A stretch of DNA of 64,000 nt from Marsupella aquatica (lineage: Eukaryota; Marchantiophyta): the NCBI GenBank assembly GCA_973895155.1, contig OZ316897.1, positions 10,850,001-10,914,000 of the forward strand, read 5' to 3'. A program made the position numbers and the translations under genes. Under the pieces are notes generated by a model, which searched no databases, had not been told where the DNA came from, and saw nothing but the letters and a program-made list of their open reading frames with translations. Shown here in pieces: positions 55,916-64,000 of this stretch. Each line of letters opens with the position of its first letter. Within the stretch, counting starts at the first letter, position 1.

Positions 55916-56974
55916 GTCATTTTTCTAAGACTGGCTATGTGCACCACAAAAGTATAACAAAATGAGAGGTTTTTTATTTTATTTTAATTAACCATTTTTA
56001 TCTTATGTTCTTTTTAAACATTAACCCCCCCCCCCCTTTCCCCCATTTTCACTATTGTTGATCTCCTCTTTTTCTCATTCACCATCACTCCATTCGCTCG
56101 CCCCCCACCCACGCAAGGCTGGAGCCCTGCAAGGGGCCGCCCTACATCGTGATTGTACCATGTGCCTCACACCTTGTCATCAACATCAGTGCCATGCTCT
56201 TTACTATGTCTTTGGGCTTATTGCTTTTGGCATTGAAAATGACAATGCAAATGACTGTAAAAATCACCACAATTATTGGGAGAATAGTTTTTTTATTGAT
56301 TAGTGTATGCAATACTCTATTGACTAAAATACTATCTGCAATCAAACTCCTCCTATCAATATTACACAAAACTATGTTCACTCACAATACTAAATATGTA
56401 CAATACTTACTTGCATGCGAGTATGTCCTTGCATAGATCATGGAGGGAGGATCCTCCATGATCCTTGTGCATTGTGCTAAACTTTTGTGTGATTATTTCT
56501 TGCTTGGACAATGATGCAACGCTTTTTGAGCCACGCTAAACTATATTCACACTTTGGCTTTATTCTTTATCTTTGACCAGATTTTTCAATTTTCCAAAAT
56601 GGTTATGTAAGTGTAACTTGAGGAGGCTATTCAAACTCCAGTAGGAATTGAGCATTAGGTTAATTAGGCTAGACTTTTTAATTTTCAAGTTTTGGACTTA
56701 GGCCAGGGAGTTAAGGGGTAGCCAACCTACCGCTCAATGCCAGTGTTCAATTTGAACAATTTGGAGTTTCAGGCACAGATAGAAAAGTTGGAGCTTGATG
56801 CCATAACAAGATTGTGGGAGTACAATGCTAGCGTGGAGGATGGTAGTGGATCTTGGAGTGCATCATGAAGGCCTTGGAGTAGACTGCTTGTTTGGTGTGG
56901 AGGTTTGCTCTTATTTGTTTTGCTAGTGTTTCTTTTTTCCTTTCTCTCCGGTTTAGGAGGACAAGTATTACTTA
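55916..56974. other. Unassigned stretch with a C-homopolymer
   Basis: A run of thirteen or so C residues lies near 56025-56040. Short open frames show no domain. No supported gene. Confidence 0.4.
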
Positions 56975-57780
56975 TCTTGGGGTTCTCACTATATGGAGGC
57001 CTCCCTATCACCTACAACATTCTTAGGCTTCCAATCCCCTAAAATGTAACAAAAGTATTTTACCTTATTAAATTGAATTAAATATTCTTGGAATATTCCA
57101 AAATTTTGATTACAAGGACCCTAATGTTCTTATAAGTCTCAAAATTGGATTTAAATTACCATAATGTTCTTCTAAGAAAAATTCTAAGTCTTCCCTTAGA
57201 ACCAATAAAATAACCTTATGCTTTGTCGCACGTGATGTGCCAATTTGTGAATGTAAAACCCCCAAGTTGTTGATTTGGCTGCATGCAAAGAGAAGGAAAA
57301 AAAACATTGGAAGAAATGCTTGGTGAATAAGGAAGTGCAAAGCTTGAGTCTTCATATCAATTTTCAAGGTTTGTGTGTAAGTCTGGTATTGCCTTGTACT
57401 ATTCTCAATGTTGTTCACAATTGCAAGTAAAACTATTGTTGGTTGTTTTGAAGGACGACTTGGATGTAGTTTGTATAATTTGTTTACTCTATCAATTTTG
57501 TCAAAGAACTATGAAAAGCTCTATCAATGAGTAAAGAACTATGTTCTAAAGGAATATTTAAGAACTTTTTTAGAAGAACAATATATAGGGTTTTTTAATT
57601 CAATTTTTGAGACTTATAAAAACATTAATTAGGGTCTTTGTAATCAAAATTTGGGAATATTTTAACTTTTTAGGGGTAAAAAAACTTTAAAAATTATTAC
57701 ATTTTAGGGGGTCCAAGACTTAAAAATGTTGCAGGTGATGGGGAGGTCTCCATCTAGTGCGACCCCTGAGAATATAGTGA
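56975..57780. mobile_element. Large inverted repeat (foldback/MITE-like element)
   Basis: The left arm (about 56975-57200) and the reverse complement of the right arm (about 57530-57780) match over more than 200 bp: CACTA(T/G)ATGGAG(G/A)CCTCCC, CCCCTAAAATGTAA, TTTTGATTACAA(G/A)GACCCTAAT and TTATAAGTCTCAAAA. The loop of about 330 bp has no recognised ORF. A related copy is at 51530-51800. Confidence 0.72.
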
Positions 57781-59374
57781 CCCCTCGAGCTTGTGTTTCA
57801 AGGGTGTACATACAAAACCTAAAATGTCACAAGTAATTGGGGGCTCCATATAGTGAGACCCCTGAGATGTCAACTTAAGTAGTTAGAAATTTAAGCCATC
57901 TCAAAATCAACATCTGGCCACTGATTGGGTTGATTAGTGCTTCTTGCACAACACTGAACATCAACCTGCGAACAATCATGTTCACTCTTTCTTAACTTGT
58001 AGCACGTCTTGGACAGGAGTTGTCTCAATGAAGAGCTTGATGTGTTTAAACATGTTTACTTGGGTAGTGGTAACAGGTGAAGAAGCCACCCAACATGGCC
58101 CTCATCAACCTTACAATTGATAGGGTTGGTTGGTTAGTTGGCTGCCTTCTCCATTTGTGGTCTACCCAATTAAATTCATTTAAATAGACAGTGATTGAAG
58201 TGAATAGAACTTTATTATGTCCACTACTTAGAATTGGTGGAGTGAAATGTTTATGCATTATTTATATATATGCAGTTATTTTGAGTTTGACATCCAACCA
58301 ACAGTGGATATTCTTGACCAAGGTGTTCACTTGGGTAGTACAAGCCGGTGGATAAGCCCGACAACTCAGCCCTGCCAGAATAATTATCAAACTGCTAATA
58401 AATAAATATATATACCTGTACCTTAGTTAGCTTATATAATCATGAGAATTGGGTTAGACTACAAAGGAGCTGCCATCCATGGTGTTTGTTTGGAAAACAC
58501 ACAAAGGTTTTGGGAAACAAATATCCCTCACATGGTCTTCCTTGCATCCTTGAACACATCCATCATTCTGCACCTCAGGCCTTCCTTATTTTCTGTCAAC
58601 CAATCGGGCAACCAATCGATCACTTGCAAATAAGTACAGGTTTACTATTTAGGTTTAGCAAAAGATTTAGAAATTTTTGTGCAATACCATTTCAATCCAA
58701 TTTCTAGGATTTAAATAAAGACAAGGTTTTTAAACCAAATTTGGTATATTTGCAGAATGCTCCAAAATAGGGATTTTCTCAGAAGATTGTTAGAATGCTT
58801 ACAATGGTATGCTACCATAATAAGGTCCCCCCACGCAAGCCCCACACTACAGCAGGTGGCACCTCCAAACAACATAAATATGCCCCTCCTCATTCTACCC
58901 ACCGTGATGTATGGAATAGAACCAAAGTCCTGGACCCACCAAGGCACACCTTTACTAAGCCTTGAGTGCTTGCTTCTACATACCATAATCCAAGGGGTTG
59001 ACTACTTCGTTAGTTATCATATACTTAGTTACTTGGATGTCTATATAAGCTCAAATTCTTCCAACATGTTGTTTGATGTTCAATCTTTCCCTGACATAGT
59101 TTGAGACTAAACTGGGAACATCCACGCTCTTCGGATGAGCATGAAAATGGTCCATTATTATAAATCAAGACTTCACTTAACACTTGGAAAATTCCACACA
59201 ATTCAACTGAAAATTAAGTAGCATAGATGGAGACCCTTTCAACCACCGGCAGCCAATGCTACAAAACACTGAGTAATGTAACTGAAACATGCTACAAAGA
59301 GGGAGAAGATAATTTATTTACAAGTCACATTTCAGTCATTGTTTAGACACCATTATGCAGGTTGACTTCAATAC
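57781..59374. other. Unassigned stretch
   Basis: There is weak similarity between 57890-57960 and 30990-31070. A segment at 58757-59000 translates to a stretch with a YG-E/W motif vaguely like the end of a LINE reverse transcriptase, not enough for a call. Nothing else is supported. Confidence 0.35.
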
Positions 59375-59640
59375 ACTGGTGGACCTTGCCACCCAATGCC
59401 CTCACCAATCCCAACACTCTCGCCTAAGTGCCCTTGGTGTACGAACACCCACAAAAAACTCCTTGAGCAAGCAACTTGACATCCCTGGTACCTCCAGCGG
59501 CAACTCCCATACGAAGCAACACTTGCTTTGTAACACGACCGTCCCTCAACGGTCCTCACTGTCTACACAAGCAACCTAACATCTTGGTAAGTAACCTGTA
59601 GGATCTAGGCATTCCAAGACTAGCACCCCAATCCCTGGGC
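59375..59640 (-). mobile_element. Decayed chromovirus-family LTR, 3' part
   Basis: ACTGGTGGACCTTGCCACCCA at the edge and ACGGTCCTCACTGTCTACACAAGCAACC match the LTR end of the chromovirus family (compare 15900 and 23598) with clear divergence. Similarity fades near 59640. The rest of the LTR resumes at about 61270. Confidence 0.75.
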
Positions 59641-60561
59641 CCTCACTCTTAACATATTAAGTGAACCCCCCTAGACCCCCCCCCCCTTGTACCCCTTCTT
59701 AATATTGTTTTCTTTCATTAAGACATCCCTTGTTAGTATAAAAATGTTAATTTTTGCTGTTAAATTTGACCCTTTTGTAACTTATAAAAGAAGTTTTCAA
59801 GTAATATAAAACACCCTTGACTTTTTAAAATTGTGAATGTCATATAAACATGCAAATGATTCAAAAACATAAATGTCAATTATGTATAATGATCTTGTTG
59901 TGCATAAGGAATCTGATGTTAATCAGGGTACACCTTTTACATAGCTCAACAAATTGAGTACTAGATATAGTAGTATCTCTGGTTGTTTATAGACCTTATA
60001 AAAGTAAACTAATTTAGCACTAGAAGGATCTAACAAAGGGAATATTATGCTCTATTAACCTGGAGGAATAATTCCATGTATACTAATGGAAAATTTTTCC
60101 ATCCTGAGCTAAGCATTGCATGTATCCTAATGCTAAATTAATGGGATCAGCCCCCTGGGGAATCACTTAGAGTAAAACCCCTAAAACACGTGAGAACAAT
60201 CCAATGAAATTTGAAAAAATAAATTAAAAAATAAATTCAATTAAAAATACCCTTGTACCCTTGATTATATGGCTTTGACAAATTTTTAAATACCTTGCTG
60301 AATATAAAAACTAATATTTTTACCAAAATTGGATTTTTAAACGCCTTTAGTACAAATTTTTGATTATAATTATTACACCAACAAGATTAAAAAGAACCTT
60401 CATTTGTTCGCACCCCGTTCTAATAATCCAACGAGTGATTCCCCAGGGGATCAGCCCTCCCTAGAGGTCACTGGTCCAGCATGTAGGTGACTCCTAATTG
60501 CCCTCCCCCCCGCCCCTCCTCTGGCCCTTCCCCAAATCCATTCACCACAAGTTATGACCCG
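59641..60561. other. Insertion sequence between LTR halves, left part
   Basis: AT-rich sequence without genes, containing one MITE (60153-60448). It separates the decayed LTR half from the copia derivative. Confidence 0.45.
60153..60448. mobile_element. 296-bp MITE with CCCTGGGGAATCACT ends
   Basis: The left end CCCTGGGGAATCACTTAG and the reverse complement of the right end CCCTGGGGAATCACTCG form terminal inverted repeats. They are flanked by a perfect 8-bp duplication GATCAGCC (60145-60152 and 60449-60456). The interior is AT-rich and non-coding. The 8-bp duplication fits hAT-type mobilisation. Confidence 0.9.
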
Positions 60562-60923
60562 TGTTATGGGCCTAGAAACTGTTAGATATTGCTCTAGTCT
60601 TGTGACTCATGAGCTAACTACAGTTAGGCTAACTTGGGTTAAGACTTAGCTAATGTTAGCGGTAGTGTTGTTGTGCATATAGCCAGGGCTGATGCCAGAC
60701 CCTGGTGAAACTTAGGTTCATTGTTACGGAGCTAGTTGAGAGATAGGGAGAGCTTATGCTATGGATGCTTGGTATGGTCGATCGGCCTAGAGTGCAGTAA
60801 AGCTCTTGTGTGTTCCCGTGGACATAGCCTTATGTGGAGGTGAACCACGTATCTCTCTGTGTCGACTCTTGTGCGTTGGATGGTTCATGGGCTTGCCGTT
60901 ACAAATGTCGTCTATGCTCAACA
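60562..60923 (+). mobile_element. Ty1/copia-type LTR (copy 3, complete)
   Basis: It begins TGTTATGGGCC and ends GTCTATGCTCAACA (TG...CA ends). A primer-binding site follows after two bases, so both ends are defined at 362 bp. It serves as reference for the remnants at 7694-7900 and 25093-25352. Confidence 0.82.
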
Positions 60924-60925
60924 AG

Positions 60926-60937
60926 TGGTATCAGAGC
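60926..60937 (+). promoter_or_regulatory. Primer-binding site of the copia derivative
   Basis: TGGTATCAGAGC, complementary to initiator tRNA-Met, two bases after the LTR. It is followed without any gag sequence by reverse transcriptase coding sequence. Confidence 0.85.
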
Positions 60938-61233
60938 TTGTTGCCAAGGGGTTCACTTAGGAGAAAGGAGTGGACTACAATGAGGTCTTTTCACCGGTGA
61001 CTAAGTATTCCACAATTCGGATCTTGTGTCAGCTTGTTGTGTTTTTTGGTCTGGTGATGGATCAGATGGATATTGTTTCTGCCTTTCTCTATGGCAACTT
61101 GGAAGAGTTGATCTTCATGAGACAGCCACTAGGCTTTATGAAGAAGGGCCAAGAGAACTTAGTTTGCAGATTGCGTAATCCTGGAAACACGTGCGCTTGC
61201 TTGAAGGGAGTTTTTTTATCCATTTCCGGCTAA
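60938..61233 (+). pseudogene. Copia reverse transcriptase fragment fused to the primer-binding site
   Basis: The frame reads LVAKGFT, a TAG where Gln is usual, then EKGVDYNEVFSPVTKYSTIR and MDQMDIVSAFLYGNLEELIF, the N-terminal RT segment of Ty1/copia. The first catalytic Asp (in MDIVSAFLYG) is present. The YVDD box and everything downstream are missing. All of gag, protease and integrase are deleted between the primer-binding site and this segment. Confidence 0.85.
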
Positions 61234-61269
61234 TAATTATAATTCAATTAGAACCAACCAACCCGCAAC

Positions 61270-61960
61270 TTTATACAAATTATACCAACACCCACTGTTC
61301 GTCTAGAACAACCCCTATTTGGGTGCCGTCTCTGCTTCCCCACTTTCTATCTGTCACTCACTGACCACCTTACCCCCAAGACATGCTCATGGCCAAAATA
61401 GCTAGCTTGTCCCAAAGGTTGCCCTAAGCTTGTCCTAAAACGTCGGGACCAGAATGACCCTAACTCTAGCAACCAACTCCAAGGTTCCCACTCAACTAAT
61501 AGTCTAAGGGCCAAGTACACTTGGAACTCAACCTCCGTGTCTACTCTGCTTTGCCTCCCCAACGCAAGCTCCCATGGGAAATTGAACGCGGCTTGGCTAC
61601 TATTTTTGGCAGGATTTGGCAAGCGGGCAAGATAGCCCCCGCAAACCACAAAAATCCATGGCACCCTGAGACCCAGCTGAGCTCAAGAGAATATAGTCCT
61701 CCTCAAGAGCTCCAATAGACTTCCCGTTGAGAAGTTATCGTCGGATCCGTTTGACGTTTACATTTAGTGTCGCAACCACCACGGCTCACGACTTGGGCTC
61801 GCCTCTAGCCCCCAGGGAGACGCCACTCCTCTCATAAATGCTTCTGGGAACCCTCTCAATCTGGACTGCACCTAGACACATGGGCACACAACTAACTTAG
61901 TTGCTATGCCCATAACTTTCTAGCTAAACATCCATAAACCTTAGCCCGTTACTTATTTTG
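61270..61960 (-). mobile_element. Decayed chromovirus-family LTR, 5' part
   Basis: It continues the LTR half at 59375-59640: CCCACTGTTCGTCTAGAACA, GACATGCTCATGGCC, ACGTCGGGACCAGAATG, TTGCCTCCCCAACGCAAGCTCCC and CTCATAAATGCTTCTGG align in order with 24000-24520. It is truncated before the LTR start. More diverged than the solo LTR at 4049, it is an older insertion. Confidence 0.78.
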
Positions 61961-62125
61961 GATAGCAACAAGTCCATCCTGGCTTCACAGGCAACCTTCC
62001 CTCACCCAATGCAAATTAAACACTTATTTCGTTTTTTCAATTTATTGAGGTCGTTCAAATGGCACTAGTGGACCCCGGAGTCCTGGACGTAATTTCCTAA
62101 GAAAGGTCCAGACGGTACATCGTGG

Positions 62126-62575
62126 TGCATCGTTCAGTCAACCAATAACGAGTAGACGTTGTTCGTCGTGCCTTCCAATTCTCTCGAGAGTCGATTCTCC
62201 TCGTTTGGGGCTTTCCACCGATAGCTTGTTCCCCTGTCGGCTGAACCTTCCGTAATTCGTAAGTTCGTCTTGAACAGAAAAGCTCTGAGGAGAAATCTTT
62301 CTCTCTCGCCGGCTAAATACAGCTCCTTTCTGATCCCTAAACCGCTGTACATCGTTCAGTCAATCAATGAGTCGAGGTGGTTCGTCGTGCCTTCCAATTA
62401 TTTCGATTCTCCTCCCTGGTTGGGGCTTGCCATGGATAGGGATTTTCCCTGTCGCCGAACCTTTCCGTAATTCGTGAGTTCGTCCTGGACACAGAGCTCT
62501 GAGACGAAGTTTCTCTTTGTCAAAGGCGAATTCAGCTCCTGTTTCGATCCCTAGTTTGATTCCTTCTGTAGGTGC
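62126..62575. repeat. Tandem duplication of about 220 bp in the IRE1-like leader
   Basis: Two units start (GTGC/GTAC)ATCGTTCAGTCAA and share TTCGTCGTGCCTTCCAATT, TTTCCGTAATTCGT and GAGTTCGTC. Each ends CAGCTCCT...GATCCCTA. The second unit ends about 195 bp before the start codon, so the duplicated block probably lies in promoter or 5' UTR. Confidence 0.82.
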
Positions 62576-62769
62576 CCAAAGCTCCTTTCTTTGGATCCGG
62601 GTTTTGCGCTTAACCCAAGTCGCCGGATAGGTGGGAGGGGCATTGAGTCGAACTCTTCTCTCTGATTCGGGTGGTGATTCGATTGGCGTGGCCGAATTCT
62701 TGGGTGAATTGGTTGTGTGCAGATTGGTGAGGGTGGGCAGTGACCAGCAGCAGCAGTTGGAGTGATGAA

Positions 62770-64000
62770 ATGGCGGTGTTTTGGCAAAGTGCTGCTGCAA
62801 GGGCAATGCGGATCGTGGCCGTTCTCGCTTTTCTGTTTATTGTAGTTAATGCTGTGGCATCACCAGCATCAAGATCAGGAGCAGTATTGGAGAATGCGGC
62901 GGACGAATCGGTCACTGAGTGGTTTGCCGAGGTTGTGCCGACCGATGCGTGGGTGCTCAACGATTCTCTCAGAGATCTCGTTGAGCGAACACGGTAAGTT
63001 TTCTGAAACTTTGAGAGGGAATTGACTGCCGTCGTTGGATGTGGCTGACAGTCATTGGCAGGAGCCTTGAATTTGGCTACTTCATTTTTATGGAATACTA
63101 TTCTTCAGATAAGAACTGTGCTTCGTATTGAAATCTGATTCAATTTTGAAAAGATCCAAAATTGAGCTGTAAGAAATGGGGCACCATTTGGAATCCGCCT
63201 AATTCTGAGAATTGTCATTGGGCAGGTCCAACACATACCTTGTGTCTTTTGATGATGGCACAGTGCAGGCATGGAGGAAAAAGTCGGATGTAGCGCTTTG
63301 GTCCTTTCCATCAGGGCCTCCTTTGACGTCCTTTCGCTCGTTTTCCGAGGACATCAAAGGAGAAGACGAAAACGAAGAGTATTGGAATTTGGAAGCGCCT
63401 AGAGTTTCTATTGAAGATGACGGTTTTATCTCAATTCACAATGTGCTCAATAGGACAAAGGTAGAATCCGTCGTATCAACTTGCTTCCATGGATGCCCTG
63501 TCATTTGTATCTGGTCCCCTAGTCCTTGCTTCCTCCATCCTCAAATTATTGAATATGCTCATATGCATGTGCACCTACTTCTCTTCTCAGGTATAATAGG
63601 TATACATGAGTGCTAGTCCACCGTTCGTTGATTGAAATGCCTTTTTCGCAAAGAACTTGCACATCCTCTTGTGGGTAAAACTCAAGGAGTGCGACAGAGG
63701 CTGAGTGAGCCGGCAGTATTTCTTATGTCTTGTGAGTCCATTACCTCTGCATATGGCTTAATGATGATTTTGTTGAATCGTCGTTCGATTTGCAGACTTT
63801 GGGAATCACCCTTGAAGATTTACGGCAAGGTTTAGTTCACGTAAGGAGTGGAGAAATCATTCAAGTGGATCGTCACACCAAAGTTTTCCTCGTGGATCTA
63901 GACACTGGAGCTATCACGCAGGAACTTTGGAACGGTAAGACCGAGGACCTGGAGCTTGACCAAGAAAGGAAGTCTCTTTTTCTCATCCGCACGGATTACA
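62770..64000 (+). CDS. IRE1: IRE1-like ER stress sensor, lumenal part (gene runs off the window)
   Basis: Exons 62770-62993, 63226-63460 and from 63795 to the window end join in phase with GTAAGT/GCAG, GTAGAA/GCAG sites. The protein starts MAVFWQSAAARAM and a hydrophobic core (RIVAVLAFLFIVV), a signal peptide. The lumenal domain follows: YLVSFDDGTVQAW, ALWSFPSGPP, then TKVFLVDLDTGAI and LFLIRTDY. These match the beta-propeller-like stress-sensing domain of IRE1, in which a D-G-T strand, a W-S-F-S-G-P strand and a T-xx-FLVD-xx-TG strand recur. The kinase and RNase domains that would prove the identity lie beyond the window. A different PQQ/propeller membrane protein is the alternative. The in-frame GTG upstream is not needed as a start. 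Confidence 0.65.

Noticed and set aside
58757-59104. Possible end of a LINE reverse transcriptase (a YG-E/W-like motif)
   Set aside because: One short motif only, no endonuclease or RT core, and no poly-A tail; too weak to call.

Overview
This is nuclear DNA from a land plant. A plastid nucleoid protein gene (PTAC5-like) with GT-AG introns lies at the left edge. The 5' part of an IRE1-like ER stress sensor gene lies at the right edge. Most of the roughly 60 kb between them is transposable elements, their relics, tandem repeats and a partly duplicated leucine-rich-repeat receptor locus. The element mix (Ty3/gypsy chromovirus, Ty1/copia, CACTA, pogo/Tigger, a DUF7869-type relic, MITEs) and small introns fit a repeat-rich plant genome. 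My weak guess is a non-flowering plant; the sequence alone does not settle the species.

Layout. 0.1-3.3 kb: PTAC5-like gene, minus strand, six exons. 3.5-5.8 kb: a satellite of about 50-bp units interrupted by a solo LTR. 6-8.9 kb: a minisatellite and a copia-type LTR remnant. 8.9-12.9 kb (minus): decayed gypsy integrase followed by an extra ORF. 13.2-15.5 kb (plus): an unrecognised 336-residue ORF and a DUF7869-type transposase relic. 15.9-25.1 kb: a complete but decayed chromovirus in minus orientation. It has a 5-bp target duplication, LTR ends AGT...ACT, and two 287-bp MITEs, each with a perfect 8-bp duplication. It seems to sit inside an older copia-type LTR. 26-38 kb: an LRR receptor-like protein gene (31.2-35.5 kb, minus) plus a second copy of its exon 1 and upstream region (26-29 kb). 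38.5-39.7 kb: a pogo/Tigger derivative. 39.85-49.83 kb: a complete 9,977-bp CACTA element. 49.8-53.2 kb: fragments of a third LRR-locus copy. 53-62 kb: repeats, MITEs, a copia deletion derivative and a decayed LTR split by later insertions. 62.1-64 kb: IRE1-like gene preceded by a tandemly duplicated leader.

The most interesting object is the CACTA element. Besides a TNP2-type transposase (minus strand, broken by TGA stops) it carries a two-exon gene with a Cys-rich N-terminus and a SET-like domain, the fold of protein lysine methyltransferases. It also has a divergently oriented ORF with an acidic/basic tail. Between them is a telomere-like (CCCTAAA-rich) array with a period of about 143 bp. 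In this copy the SET gene has one nonsense codon and one frameshift. This may be a transposon lineage that captured a chromatin-modifying domain.

Intact-looking host genes are limited to PTAC5 and the partial IRE1. The LRR gene has an evident frameshift, and nearly everything else is mobile or decayed. No tRNA, rRNA or CRISPR-like structure was recognised.
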